Source of the DNA: Mycobacterium colombiense CECT 3035
Lineage (GTDB): Bacteria; Actinomycetota; Actinomycetes; Mycobacteriales; Mycobacteriaceae
DNA: 64,000 nucleotides
Direction of reading: 5' to 3'
NCBI RefSeq assembly: GCF_002105755.1
Contig: NZ_CP020821.1
Coordinates: forward strand, 3,286,001 to 3,350,000
Of this stretch, positions 44,654 through 53,555 are shown piece after piece. Made by a program: the position numbers and the translations under genes. Numbering within the stretch: position 1 is the first letter of the stretch; each line of letters opens with the position of its first letter. A model generated the notes under the pieces. It did no database searches. It saw nothing but the letters and a program-made list of their open reading frames with translations, and was not told the DNA's origin.

Positions 44654-46034
44654 AGCGCTCCTTCAGCACTCGGCGCAGCACCTTGCCGGAAGGCAGGCGG
44701 GGAATGTCGGGGACGAACACGACCCGACTCAGATGTTTGTAGGACGCCAGTCTTTCGTCCACCATGGCGGTCAGTTCGCTCGCATCGACGGGAGCGGACG
44801 TCGCGATCGCGGCGACGACGGCTTCGCCGTTGAGTCCGTCGGGAACGCCGAACACCGCGCAGTCTTTGACGGCCGGATGACCGTGCAAGACCGTCTCGAT
44901 CTCGGCGGGGGCGACCTGGAAGCCGCGCACTTTGATCATCTCCTTGAGGCGGTCGGTGATGCGCAGCCAACCGCCGGTGTCCAGCCAGCCGACATCCCCG
45001 GTGCGGTACCACCCGTCGCGGATCGCATCCGAGGTCGCCTCGGCCGGAAGGTAGCCGGCCATGAGCGATGCCGACCGGGCCTGGATCTCACCGACCTCGC
45101 CCGCGCCGACCGGCTCGCCGGTCTCCAGCGAAACGACCCGTAGGTCGACCCCGGGCACCGCCCGTCCGACGGTGTCCAGGCGCGGGTCGTCGATCGGATT
45201 GCACGCTATGACAGGCAATTCCGTGGTTCCGTAGGCCGGAAGCCACCCGACTCCGGTGCGCCGGGTCACCGTCTCCGCGACGTGGGCGGTGACCGGAGTG
45301 GCGCCCCACATGATGTAGCGCAACGACGACAGGTCATAGGACTCCAGGTCGGGATGCGAGGCGATGGCCAGCGCGATGGGAGCGACCGCCATTTCCACTG
45401 TGATGCGGTCACTTTCGATGTGCCGCAGCACCCGCTCGATGTCGAACCGCGGATGCAGCCGCACGCAGGCCCCGGTCTTCCATGCGGTCAGCAGATTCAA
45501 CAGGCCGAGGATGTGTGACGGTGGCGTCGCAACCTGGATCCGGTCCTGGCGGGTCAGTTGCAGCGCGCGGCGCCAGTGCCGCACCGCCTCGTCGAGGGAG
45601 GCATGGGTGTGCCGGACGGCCTTCGGCAGGCCGGTGGTGCCGGAACTGAACACCAGCACCGCGTCGCTCGGCGGCGGCGCAGCGCCCGCCGTCGGCTCGG
45701 CGGGGGCGACCGGCTCGTCCAAGTGCAGCATCGGCATCAGACCGGCGAGCACCGGGTGATCACCGACGGCGCGCTCGGGGTCGGTCAGCGCGAGCGCATG
45801 GTCGACCTCGTCGCGCTTCCACGCGGGACTGATGAGCACCGCCGTGGCGGCGAGTCGCCAGATCGCCAGCACGACGGCGAGGAATTCCGGCCGATTGGAG
45901 GCCATGACGGCGACGCGTTGACCCGCTGTCACCCCGTCTTTGGCCAGGGTCGCGGCCCATCCGCCGGCCAACGCGTCGAGTTCGGGCACGCTGAATCGCC
46001 GTTCCTCGAACACGAGCGCCGCCGGCTCGGTCAC
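44631..46034 (-). CDS. acyl-CoA synthetase (FadD, AMP-binding)
   Basis: This 467-residue ANL-superfamily ligase has P-loop 'SSGTTGLPKAVRHTH' (about 129-143), 'YGTTELPV' (about 268-275), 'DGWYRTGDVGW' (about 344-354), the hinge region 'ITDRLKEMIKVRGFQVAP' and a catalytic Lys in 'PSGKVLRRVLK' near 453. It would activate the pathway acid with ATP. It is somewhat short, with a compact N-domain. It starts with GTG 46034. The divergent ferredoxin at 46160 shares a promoter region that contains operator site 4. Confidence 0.88.
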   Translation of the reverse strand: MTEPAALVFEERRFSVPELDALAGGWAATLAKDGVTAGQRVAVMASNRPEFLAVVLAIWRLAATAVLISPAWKRDEVDHALALTDPERAVGDHPVLAGLMPMLHLDEPVAPAEPTAGAAPPPSDAVLVFSSGTTGLPKAVRHTHASLDEAVRHWRRALQLTRQDRIQVATPPSHILGLLNLLTAWKTGACVRLHPRFDIERVLRHIESDRITVEMAVAPIALAIASHPDLESYDLSSLRYIMWGATPVTAHVAETVTRRTGVGWLPAYGTTELPVIACNPIDDPRLDTVGRAVPGVDLRVVSLETGEPVGAGEVGEIQARSASLMAGYLPAEATSDAIRDGWYRTGDVGWLDTGGWLRITDRLKEMIKVRGFQVAPAEIETVLHGHPAVKDCAVFGVPDGLNGEAVVAAIATSAPVDASELTAMVDERLASYKHLSRVVFVPDIPRLPSGKVLRRVLKERYGCTSDS

Positions 46035-46105
46035 GTCCCGTCCTTCCCTGGCAGACCGGGCTGACCCGACATCCAGACCGTCTTGAGAAGATGCTATCGC
46101 TTCGT

Positions 46106-46126
46106 GAGAATAGTATTCTCTATACT
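46106..46126. promoter_or_regulatory. TetR-type operator (site 4) and adjoining -10
   Basis: GAGAATAGTATTCTC (46106-46120) is identical to site 1, including the central AGT, and abuts TATACT (46121-46126), a near-consensus -10 for the plus-strand ferredoxin. The minus strand carries TACTAT inside the palindrome, usable by the FadD operon. It therefore commands both divergent operons. Confidence 0.76.
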
Positions 46127-46159
46127 GAAGAATGCAAATACGGAAAGGGGGCGGTCTCA

Positions 46160-46498
46160 GTGACGGTCACCCGGATCATCGAGGAGACCCGACGGGTGAC
46201 AGATCCGGCAACAAACGGCTCCAGCGCCGGGACGGTGACGATTCATCTCGACCGCAAGAAGGTCTCGGTGCCCATAGTCCCGGGCGAGACCCTGCTGGAG
46301 ACCGCGCGGCGGGCCGGGCTGGAACCACCGTTCAGTTGCGAGGCCGGCAACTGCGGCACGTGCATGGCCAAGCTCGAGGAGGGTCACGCCACCATGCGGG
46401 TCAACGACGCTCTCGAACCCGACGAGGTCGCCGAGGGCTACATTCTGACGTGCCAGGGCGTTCCGGATACGGACTCGGTCACGGTGCGCTACGAGTAG
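46160..46498 (+). CDS. [2Fe-2S] plant-type ferredoxin
   Basis: The 112-residue protein has cluster ligands in 'CEAGNCGTCMAKL' (about residues 63-75) and a fourth Cys in 'ILTCQGVP' near 99, the C-x4-C-x2-C...C pattern of plant-type ferredoxins and of the C-terminal domain of oxygenase reductases such as KshB. It lacks the flavin and NAD domains, so it needs a separate reductase. I chose GTG 46160, preceded by AAAGGGGG. The frame continues to 46091 through the operator, so longer starts are unlikely. It heads an operon with the two genes that follow. Confidence 0.88.
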   Translation: MTVTRIIEETRRVTDPATNGSSAGTVTIHLDRKKVSVPIVPGETLLETARRAGLEPPFSCEAGNCGTCMAKLEEGHATMRVNDALEPDEVAEGYILTCQGVPDTDSVTVRYE

Positions 46499-46518
46499 CA
46501 GCCAGAGAGGTGGCGACG

Positions 46519-46833
46519 ATGGCCAAGGGCATCATCCTCGTGGAGAGCCGACCGAGCTCGCCCGAGCGCGAACAGGAGTACAACACCTGGTACGACGAGG
46601 TGCACCTCGGTGAGCTCGTGGCCTTGGACGGAATCGTCTCGGCACGCCGGCTGCGACCCGTTGACGGCGACGGTCCCTACGTCGCCATCTATGAGGTCGA
46701 GGGCGAGGACCTGCAGGCGATTCTGGACAACATGATCGCCAACGGGCCGCGGCTGCACATGTCCGATGCCCTGCAACTGGACCCGGCCCCGATCCCACGG
46801 CTGCTCGAAACCACCACGGAGTGCGGCGGCTGA
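46519..46833 (+). CDS. small EthD/dimeric alpha-beta barrel protein
   Basis: This 104-residue protein opens 'KGIILVESRPSSPEREQEYNTWYDEVHLGEL', the beta-alpha pattern (with 'YNxWYDxxHxxE') of the dimeric alpha-beta barrel/EthD-like family. Members include ring-product isomerases, mono-oxygenase helpers and heme-binding proteins. The start is ATG 46519 with AGAGAGG upstream, 20 nt after the ferredoxin stop. Context under operator site 4 suggests a step in the same acyl-CoA pathway. The reaction is unknown. Confidence 0.75.
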   Translation: MAKGIILVESRPSSPEREQEYNTWYDEVHLGELVALDGIVSARRLRPVDGDGPYVAIYEVEGEDLQAILDNMIANGPRLHMSDALQLDPAPIPRLLETTTECGG

Positions 46834-46873
46834 CCGAGTTCGCTCGAGTCACCGCGGCGGAGAGGACTGCTTG

Positions 46874-48139
46874 ATGAAGGTCGATGACCTGATTTTGGTG
46901 AGCATCGACGACCACGTGGTGGAGCCGCCGGACATGTTCCTGCGGCACGTGCCCGCCAAGTACAAGGAGGACGCGCCCGTCGTCGTCACCGACGACAAGG
47001 GCGTCGACCAGTGGATGTACCAGGGCAGGCCGCAGGGCGTCAGCGGACTCAACGCGGTGGTGTCGTGGCCCGCCGAGGAGTGGGGCCGCGATCCCGCCGG
47101 CTTCGCGGAGATGCGCCCCGGCGTCTACGACGTCCACGAACGCGTGCGCGACATGAACCGCAACGGCATCCTCGCGTCGATGTGCTTCCCGACGTTCACC
47201 GGCTTCTCGGCGCGGCACCTCAACATGACGCGCGAGGACGTCACCCTGGTGATGGTGTCGGCGTACAACGACTGGCACATCGACGAATGGGCCGGGTCCT
47301 ACCCGGACCGCTTCATCCCGATCGCGATCCTGCCGACCTGGACCCCCGAGGGCATGTGCGCCGAGATCCGCCGCGTCGCCGCGAAGGGCTGCCGGGCGGT
47401 CACCATGCCGGAACTGCCGCACCTGGAAGGACTTCCGAGCTACCACGATGAGGACTACTGGGGTCCGGTGTTCCGCACGCTGTCCGAGCAGAAGGTGGTG
47501 ATGTGCCTGCACATCGGCACCGGCTTCGGGGCGATCAGCATGGCGCCCGACGCACCGATCGACAACCTGATCATCCTGGCCACCCAGGTGTCGGCGATGT
47601 GCGCCCAGGATCTGCTGTGGGGCCCGGCGATGCGCAACTATCCCGACCTGAAATTCGCCTTCTCCGAAGGCGGTATCGGCTGGATTCCGTTCTACCTGGA
47701 CCGCAGCGACCGGCACTACACCAACCAGAAATGGCTGCGCCGCGACTTCGGTGACAAGCTGCCCAGCGATGTCTTTCGCGAGCACTCGCTGGCCTGCTAC
47801 GTCACCGACAAGACGTCGCTGAAGCTGCGCCACGAGATCGGCATCGACATCATTGCCTGGGAATGCGACTACCCGCACTCGGACTGCTTCTGGCCGGACG
47901 CGCCCGAGCAGGTGCTCGCCGAGCTGAACGCCGCCGGCGCCGACGACTCCGACATCAACAAAATCACCTGGGGCAACGCCTGCCGGTTCTTCGGCTGGGA
48001 CCCGTTCGCCCGGACCCCGCGCGAGCAGGCGAATGTCAAGGCCTTGCGCGCCAAGGGAAGTGATGTGGACGTGTCGATTCGATCGCGCGCCGAGTGGGCG
48101 CGCCGCTACCAGGAAAAGCAGCTCGCGCAGCTGACATAG
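46874..48139 (+). CDS. amidohydrolase family protein (amidohydrolase-2)
   Basis: The 421-residue TIM-barrel metal hydrolase has 'SIDDHVVEPPDMF' (about 10-22), a conservative form of the DxHxH strand, 'CLHIGTGFG' near 215-223, 'FSEGGIGWIPFYLDR' (about 261-275) and 'WECDYPHSDCFWP' near 335-347 with the last metal-binding Asp. These are the signatures of the ACMSD-like branch common in mycobacterial catabolic regions. It starts at ATG 46874 with GAGAGGA upstream and ends the ferredoxin operon. Decarboxylation or hydrolysis of a ring-opened intermediate is plausible but not shown. A relative is at 14158. Confidence 0.88.
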   Translation: MKVDDLILVSIDDHVVEPPDMFLRHVPAKYKEDAPVVVTDDKGVDQWMYQGRPQGVSGLNAVVSWPAEEWGRDPAGFAEMRPGVYDVHERVRDMNRNGILASMCFPTFTGFSARHLNMTREDVTLVMVSAYNDWHIDEWAGSYPDRFIPIAILPTWTPEGMCAEIRRVAAKGCRAVTMPELPHLEGLPSYHDEDYWGPVFRTLSEQKVVMCLHIGTGFGAISMAPDAPIDNLIILATQVSAMCAQDLLWGPAMRNYPDLKFAFSEGGIGWIPFYLDRSDRHYTNQKWLRRDFGDKLPSDVFREHSLACYVTDKTSLKLRHEIGIDIIAWECDYPHSDCFWPDAPEQVLAELNAAGADDSDINKITWGNACRFFGWDPFARTPREQANVKALRAKGSDVDVSIRSRAEWARRYQEKQLAQLT

Positions 48140-48148
48140 CGCGGCGGG

Positions 48149-48573
48149 TCAGCCCGTCGGCGGGTTGACGAACCAGACGTTCTCCTCGCGCAGGCTGCGG
48201 CTGCGCCAGCCGTGCGCCGTGCGCGTCAGTTCGTGGTGGTAGTAGCCGCCGCAGTAACTCAGCTCAGTCATGCCCGGCAGCTGCATCGGGTTGTAGAACA
48301 TGGCGCGTACGGTCGCGAGATCTCCGCCCAGATCCAGGATCTCCACGTTGGTGATGTAGTGCATCGACATCGGGATCGCGCCGAAGCCTTGCTCCAGCCA
48401 CGTGGCCACCTCGTCGCGGGTTCCCGCGGCGGCCCGGCGGAAGAGTAATCGATGTGCGCATCGTCGGTGAAGACCGACCGGTACAGGTCCCAGTCCTTGG
48501 CGTCGACGGCGCGGGCGTATTTGTTGAGTAGCGCGGTGATTTCGAGTTCATCGGCGACCCGCTGCAGATCCAT
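48149..48573 (-). pseudogene. SnoaL-like (NTF2-fold) gene broken by a frameshift
   Basis: The N-terminal half (ATG 48573, 'MDLQRVADELEITALLNKYARA', then 'DLYRSVFTDDAHIDYSSAG') is in one frame and the C-terminal half ('TRDEVATWLEQGFGAIP', then 'GGYYHHELTRTAHGWRSRSLREENVW') in another. The switch falls at about 48425-48445, in the G/C-run GGCGGCCCGGCGG. One extra base there would restore a single protein of about 141 residues with the standard SnoaL-like layout. Either the gene is inactivated or a base was lost in sequencing. It ends 9 nt from the convergent amidohydrolase. Confidence 0.8.
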
Positions 48574-48599
48574 CGTTGCACCCTATATAGGCGGCTACC

Positions 48600-49514
48600 T
48601 CAGGTACAAGGACTTCGACTCACCGCCCGCCCCAGTTCTTCGAATTGGTCGATGGCGGGCCCAAATTCACCGCCGATGGGAGGAAGTAGCACGACATGAT
48701 CCGCACCCGCCGCCAGGTGCTCGCGCAGCTTGGCCGCGACGTCCGCCGAATCGCCATGCGCGACCAGAGCATTGACGAGCCGATCACTCACCTCATCGAT
48801 GTCACTGGTCGAGTAGCCCAGCTCCGCCAGCCTCGACGCATACGACGGCGCCCCGATCCTGGCCGACACGGCCGCACGCGCGGCCTGGCTGTCGCGCGCC
48901 ACGGACAGGCCGACGACCAGAAGCTTGTCCGGTCCCAACAACTGACGGGCCTCGGCGGTGAACTCGGGTGGCAGGCCGCCGGGAAATGCCCCATCCGCGC
49001 TTTCACCGGCCAGCGCAAGCATTTTCGGCCCGTTGGCCGCGACGATCCGGGGATACGGCGCATCCGGCGCCGGCGGCCACGTCACACTGTCCATCCGGTC
49101 CAGATAGTCGCGCATCGTCGTCAGCGGGCTGCCGAATTCGCGCCCGACACTGGCCGCCTGCTCCGGGTAGCCAACCCCGAGCCCGAGCGCAAGCCTGCCC
49201 GGATACGCCTGCGCCAGTTGGGCGGCCGCGGCGTGCATCGTCTGGGCCGGCCGCGCCCAGATGTTGGCGATGCAGGTGCCGAGAACCACGCGTTTGGTCG
49301 CGGCCAACAACACGGCGAGCTGCACCAGGGCGTCCTTGCCGATGACCTCGTTGGTCCAGACGGCGCTGTATCCCGCGTCTTCCAGGCGGCGCGCGGCCTC
49401 CCGCAACAAGCTGGCCTGGGGTGTGCCGGTGAACGAGACCGGCAGGCATACGCCCACCGGGCCCAGCGCCCGGCGAGTCGCGGTCACCACTGTCTCAGCC
49501 ATGGCGTCGCTCAC
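48600..49514 (-). CDS. LLM class (F420-type) oxidoreductase
   Basis: This 304-residue luciferase-like TIM-barrel protein has 'LGPVGVCLPVSFTGTP' at the start, 'GYSAVWTNEVIGKDAL' (about 48-63), 'VLGTCIANIWARPAQTMHAAAAQLAQAYPGRLALGLGVGYP' (about 77-117) and 'RIVAANGPKMLALAGESADGAFPGG'. This arrangement is usual for mycobacterial F420-dependent LLM enzymes, but cofactor choice cannot be decided from sequence. It starts with GTG 49514, overlapping the stop of the epimerase (GTGA), so the two are a coupled operon. The substrate is unknown. Confidence 0.85.
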   Translation of the reverse strand: MSDAMAETVVTATRRALGPVGVCLPVSFTGTPQASLLREAARRLEDAGYSAVWTNEVIGKDALVQLAVLLAATKRVVLGTCIANIWARPAQTMHAAAAQLAQAYPGRLALGLGVGYPEQAASVGREFGSPLTTMRDYLDRMDSVTWPPAPDAPYPRIVAANGPKMLALAGESADGAFPGGLPPEFTAEARQLLGPDKLLVVGLSVARDSQAARAAVSARIGAPSYASRLAELGYSTSDIDEVSDRLVNALVAHGDSADVAAKLREHLAAGADHVVLLPPIGGEFGPAIDQFEELGRAVSRSPCT

Positions 49515-50404
49515 TCGCCGAAGTAGTGGCCGGCATCGAGGTCCTCGAGCAGCCCGGGCCGTTCCGGGTGCCAGTCGAGGATCTTCTGCGTCAAGGCGTT
49601 CGACGTCGGATTGTCCAGCGACGCGAAGAGCGCGAGGAAGCCGAAGTGACCGGCATTTTCGGTGGCGATGCTGGACACCGGCACGGCCAGGTGACGACCG
49701 ATGACGGCGGCGATGTCCCGAAACGGCACTCCCTCATCGGCGACGCCGTGCAAACGCGTTCCAGCGGGCGCATTTTCGAGTGCCAGCCGGTACAGGCGCG
49801 CGGCGTCGAGCGTGTGCACACCGGGCCAGCGGTTGGCGCCATCACCGAGGTAGCCGGACACGCCGGTATCGCGGGCGACGTTGATCAGGTGGTGGGCGAA
49901 GCCGTGCTGATCCAGGTCGCTGTGCACCAGCGGCGCAAGGCGGATCACCGACGACCGAACCCCGCGCTCGGCGAGCGCGATTACGGCATTTTCGGAGTCG
50001 ACCCGCGGGCCGCCGGCCACGGTGTCCTGTTCGGTGGCGACACCGTCTCGGCCCAACAGTGACAGCAGCAGCGTCCCCGATGTACTGACGAATGGCCGAT
50101 CGGAACCCACGAGCGCTTCCCCGATGGCGCGAACAACGCGCAGGTCGGTCTCGGCCGCTCCCGCGAAGTCGTCGAAGTCGTGCTTGAAGGCGAGGTGGAT
50201 GACGCCGTCGGACGCCGCCGCCGCGTCCCGCAGGCCGTCGAGGTCGTCGAGGTCGCCGCGGCGGGGTGTCGCTCCCGCGGCCCGCAGGGCGGCGGCGCCC
50301 GCGTCCGACCGCGCCAGGCCGGTGACCTGGTGCCCCGCATTGATCAGTTCGCTGACAACGGCGGAGCCGATGTGACCGGTCGCGCCCGTGACAAAGACGT
50401 GCAT
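49511..50404 (-). CDS. NAD-dependent epimerase/dehydratase-family (atypical SDR) protein
   Basis: This 297-residue extended SDR has 'VFVTGATGHIGSAVVSEL' (residues 3-20), 'AAASDGVIHLAFKHDFDD' (about 62-79) and 'FVSTSGTLLLSL' as the active-site strand. The YxxxK pair is not obvious, as in many NmrA/WcaG-like members. It starts at ATG 50404 with AAGGGAA upstream and is divergent from a LysR regulator, which probably controls it. The downstream LLM gene overlaps it. Function is not assigned; homologues respond to oxidative or electrophile stress. Confidence 0.82.
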   Translation of the reverse strand: MHVFVTGATGHIGSAVVSELINAGHQVTGLARSDAGAAALRAAGATPRRGDLDDLDGLRDAAAASDGVIHLAFKHDFDDFAGAAETDLRVVRAIGEALVGSDRPFVSTSGTLLLSLLGRDGVATEQDTVAGGPRVDSENAVIALAERGVRSSVIRLAPLVHSDLDQHGFAHHLINVARDTGVSGYLGDGANRWPGVHTLDAARLYRLALENAPAGTRLHGVADEGVPFRDIAAVIGRHLAVPVSSIATENAGHFGFLALFASLDNPTSNALTQKILDWHPERPGLLEDLDAGHYFGE

Positions 50405-50489
50405 GAAAGTTCCCTTCTCTTCCCCTGGGAGGTACGCCATCAAGTCAATGGCGGCGTGCAGGCCGTGTCCAAGTCCTGTTTCATATGGC

Positions 50490-50510
50490 GCGATGCAACA
50501 CAGGCATCGC
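50490..50510. promoter_or_regulatory. probable LysR binding site
   Basis: GCGATGC-AACACAG-GCATCGC is a perfect 7-7-7 inverted repeat between the divergent epimerase (start 50404) and LysR (start 50570) genes. LysR proteins bind interrupted palindromes of this type in the shared promoter of their divergent target. Confidence 0.6.
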
Positions 50511-50569
50511 AACAGCTCACGGGGGTTTTCGAGGCGCGCAGCGGGCCTGGTGCTCATTACACTGGATGC

Positions 50570-51475
50570 ATGACGGACTCGGCATCGCCGGTAGTGGATC
50601 TCGACTTGCGGCTGGTGGGTTACTTCGTCGTCGTCGCCGAACACCGGCACTTCGGCCGCGCCGCCTCCACGCTGCGCGTCGCGCAGCCGTCGCTGAGCCG
50701 CCAGATTCGCCGGCTCGAGCAGCAACTCGGCGTCCGCCTGTTGGACCGCACGCCGCAGGGTACCCGGCTCACCGAGGCGGGCGAGGTGTTTCTGCCCCGC
50801 GCCAGGGCGCTGCTGCGTTCGGCCGCCCAAGCCGCCGCGCAGGCGCGAGCGGCCGCACAGCCCAGCCGGATCACCATCGGGTACACGATGGGCATGATCG
50901 TCACGCCCGCGGTGCGAGAGATGCGCCGCGAGCACCCCGAAGCCGACGTCCAAGTCACGCATCTGGATTGGGATCAGGCGCTCGATGCGCTACTCGGCCA
51001 TCGGGTGGATGCGGTGGTGACCCGGCTGCCGTTTCCGACCGAAGGGCTGCACGTGACGATCCTGTACGACGAACCGCGCATGCTGGCGATACCCGTCGAC
51101 CATCGCCTGGCCGGCCGGGAATCGGTCACGCTCGACGACATCGCCGACGAACCCATGCCCCGGGTGCGGCATTCAGATCCGGCCTGGAGCGCTTTCTGGC
51201 GCATCGATCCGCGACCCGACGGTCGCCGGGCACCCGATGGCCCGTTCATCGATGCGCTCGAGGACAAGTTCGAACTCATCGCCTCGGGGCAAGCGGTGGC
51301 CATCACGGCGGGCGTTCACGGCAACGGTGTGCGGCCGGATATCACCACGGTGCCGTTGGAAGGTGTCGAACCCAGCCATGTCGTATTGGCTTGTCGCGCT
51401 GGGGATCGCAGCCGTCTGCTGGCGGCCTTCCGCAAGATCGCCGAGGCCGTTCTCACCGGGCCGGCGGCAGTCTGA
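50570..51475 (+). CDS. LysR family transcriptional regulator
   Basis: This 301-residue LTTR has the N-terminal HTH 'VVVAEHRHFGRAASTLRVAQPSLSRQIRRLEQQLGVRLLDRTPQGTRLT' (about residues 20-68), followed by the linker helix and an effector domain starting 'RITIGYTMGMI' near 100. The start is ATG 50570. It is divergent from the epimerase-LLM operon, which it most likely regulates, through the palindrome at 50490. Its gene ends just before two hairpin repeats that separate it from the convergent CoA-transferase. The inducer is unknown. Confidence 0.88.
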   Translation: MTDSASPVVDLDLRLVGYFVVVAEHRHFGRAASTLRVAQPSLSRQIRRLEQQLGVRLLDRTPQGTRLTEAGEVFLPRARALLRSAAQAAAQARAAAQPSRITIGYTMGMIVTPAVREMRREHPEADVQVTHLDWDQALDALLGHRVDAVVTRLPFPTEGLHVTILYDEPRMLAIPVDHRLAGRESVTLDDIADEPMPRVRHSDPAWSAFWRIDPRPDGRRAPDGPFIDALEDKFELIASGQAVAITAGVHGNGVRPDITTVPLEGVEPSHVVLACRAGDRSRLLAAFRKIAEAVLTGPAAV

Positions 51476-51500
51476 GCGGCGCTCTGCTTAATCCCCACAG

Positions 51501-51560
51501 ATGTGCGGCTGGCCGCACACTCGAGGCCGGATGTGCGGCTCGCCGCACACTCGCAAGCCG
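51501..51560. repeat. two tandem 30-bp hairpin repeats
   Basis: Two 30-bp units (51501-51530 and 51531-51560) each contain TGTGCGGC-N2-GCCGCACA, a perfect 8-bp stem. They lie in the short gap between the convergent LysR and CoA-transferase genes. A bidirectional terminator function is likely. Similar GC-rich stem-loops without T-runs are common between convergent mycobacterial genes. Confidence 0.7.
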
Positions 51561-51561
51561 A

Positions 51562-52602
51562 CTAGCCCTGGCCTAGCTCCGGCGGCGGGCGGTACTCGGG
51601 CTCATACCCCGAGACGTGGATCGGGCTTCCCACCAACCGGAATTCGCCCGCTGTCACCACCACTTCCGGCGTGGCCTCGAGCGCCTCGGGCAGGGTTCGC
51701 ACGGCCGCCGCCGGAACTCCGAGCGGGCGCAGCCGCCGTTCCCAGCCGACGGCGCTGTCGGTGGCCAGCATCGCGGTGACCACGGTCAGGACTTCGTCGC
51801 GACGGGCGACGCGCTCGGCCATCGTCTCGAATCCCCCGATGCCCGCCTCGGCGGCGAACGACTTCCAGAATCCGTCGTGTGTGATGAACAGCGCCAGATA
51901 CCCGTCGGCCGTCGGAAAAAGCTGCGCCGGAACGTAATACGAATGGGCGCCGTAGGGGCGGCGCTGTGGCTCCACGCCGCCGTTGAGATAGGCCGACGCG
52001 TGATAGTTCAGCTGGGACAGCATGACGTCGCGCAGCGACACATCCACCTGGCCGCCGGTTCCGGAGATGATCTTGGCCAACAGCCCCAGCGCCGCGGTCA
52101 TTCCGGTGGAGTTGTCGGCCGAGGAGTAGCCGGGCAGCGTCGGTGGACCGTCTGGGTCACCGGTCAGGGCGGCGGTGCCGACGCCCGCCTGCACCACGTA
52201 GTCGAACGCCGGATCGTCGCCGCCATAAAGGCCGAAGCCGGTGATCGCCACGCAGACGATCCGCTCGTTGTGCCGGCGCAATTCGTCGTAGGTCAGGCCC
52301 AGCCGGCGGATGGCCGACGGCTTCAGGTTCACCAGCAGCGCATGCGAGTCCGCGACCAGCTCGCCCAAGCGTTGTTGGCCCGCCTCGGAATTCAGGTCCA
52401 GCGTGATGCTGGACTTGTTGCGGTTGAGGCTGGCGAAGTAGGTGGCGCCGACGCTGCGGGAGATCTCGCCGCCGCCCGGTTCGATCTTGGTGACCTCGGC
52501 ACCGAGGTCGGCGAGCAGCATGGTCGCATACGGACCCGCGAGCATGGTGCCGACCTCGAGGATGCGGATCCCGGCCAGCGGTCCGGTGTTGTTTGCGGTC
52601 AA
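51562..52602 (-). CDS. class III CoA-transferase (CaiB/BaiF)
   Basis: This 346-residue CoA-transferase opens 'LAGIRILEVGTMLAGPYATMLLADLGAEVTKIE' (about 9-41), and its catalytic turn 'SSADNSTGMTAA' contains the conserved Asp near 168. It should transfer CoA to a carboxylic acid substrate. It starts with TTG 52602, overlapping the stop of the LLM gene (TTGA), so the whole mutase-LLM-CoA-transferase run is one coupled operon. It would supply the CoA thioester for the B12 mutase two genes upstream. Confidence 0.87.
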   Translation of the reverse strand: MTANNTGPLAGIRILEVGTMLAGPYATMLLADLGAEVTKIEPGGGEISRSVGATYFASLNRNKSSITLDLNSEAGQQRLGELVADSHALLVNLKPSAIRRLGLTYDELRRHNERIVCVAITGFGLYGGDDPAFDYVVQAGVGTAALTGDPDGPPTLPGYSSADNSTGMTAALGLLAKIISGTGGQVDVSLRDVMLSQLNYHASAYLNGGVEPQRRPYGAHSYYVPAQLFPTADGYLALFITHDGFWKSFAAEAGIGGFETMAERVARRDEVLTVVTAMLATDSAVGWERRLRPLGVPAAAVRTLPEALEATPEVVVTAGEFRLVGSPIHVSGYEPEYRPPPELGQG

Positions 52603-53555
52603 CGCAATTCCGCGGCGAGTGAGGCGATCATTTCGCGGGTGCGCCGTTTGGAGGCCACCAGCTCGTCGCGATTGTCACCAATCGGCAGCAGCCGCACCGA
52701 CAGATCGGTCACACCGGCGTCGGCGAACCGGCGCATCCGGGCCAGGATCTGTTCGGAGTCCCCGGCCGCACACAGATCACCGACATCGCGGGCGTCGCCG
52801 CGGTCGAGCAGGCGCTGGTAGTTGGGCGACACCTCGGCCTCGCCCAGGATGCGGTTGGCCCGCTCCTTGGCCTCATCGATTTGTCCAGGCGCACACAGGC
52901 ATACCGGGATTCCCGCGACGATCCGCGGTGCGGGGCGCCCCGCGTCCGCGGCGGCCTTGGTGATCTTCGGCGCGATGTGATCGCCGATCGCGCGTTCGTC
53001 GGCCATCCACAGCACGGTGCCGTCGGCGAGTTCACCGGCGATCTGCAGCATCACCGGCCCCAGCGCGGCGACGAGCACCGGCATCGGGGTATCGGCCCCG
53101 ATCGCCAACGGATTGTGCACCGTGAACGAAGCGTTCTCGACGTCAACCGCTCCCGGCCCGGCGACGGCGGCGCCCAGCACCTGCAGGTAATCGCGGGTGT
53201 AGGCGGCCGGCTTCTCGTACGGCAGGCCGAGCATGTCCCGGATGATCCAGTGGTGCGACGGCCCAACCCCGAGCGCCAGCCGTCCACCGGCCACCGCGTG
53301 CGTCGAAAGCGCCTGACGGGCAAGGGCGATGGGGTGCTGGGCCTGCAGCGGCACCACCGCGGTGCCCAACTCGATGCGCGAGCTGTGGGCGGCCATCAGC
53401 GACACCATGGTCAGGCAGTCGAAGTCGTTGGGTACCTGCGGCATCCACGCGGTGTCCAGGCCGGCGGATTCGGCCCACTCGATGTCCGAGACGAGCTTTT
53501 CCACCTTGCGGGCCATGTCGCCACGCTCGGCGCCGATCATCACTCCGACGCGCAT
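52599..53555 (-). CDS. LLM class (F420-type) oxidoreductase
   Basis: The 318-residue protein starts 'MRVGVMIGAERGDMARKVEKL' and has 'SAGLDTAWMPQVPNDFDCL' (about 31-49), 'IELGTAVVPLQAQHPIALARQALSTHAVAGGRLALGVGPSH' (about 60-100) and 'PVLVAALGPVMLQIAGELADGTVLWMAD', the classic mycobacterial F420-dependent LLM layout. ATG 53555 overlaps the end of the B12-binding subunit gene by 16 bp. Coupling to a mutase and a CoA-transferase suggests oxidation of the rearranged acyl-CoA or its precursor. The substrate is unknown. Confidence 0.85.
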   Translation of the reverse strand: MRVGVMIGAERGDMARKVEKLVSDIEWAESAGLDTAWMPQVPNDFDCLTMVSLMAAHSSRIELGTAVVPLQAQHPIALARQALSTHAVAGGRLALGVGPSHHWIIRDMLGLPYEKPAAYTRDYLQVLGAAVAGPGAVDVENASFTVHNPLAIGADTPMPVLVAALGPVMLQIAGELADGTVLWMADERAIGDHIAPKITKAAADAGRPAPRIVAGIPVCLCAPGQIDEAKERANRILGEAEVSPNYQRLLDRGDARDVGDLCAAGDSEQILARMRRFADAGVTDLSVRLLPIGDNRDELVASKRRTREMIASLAAELR

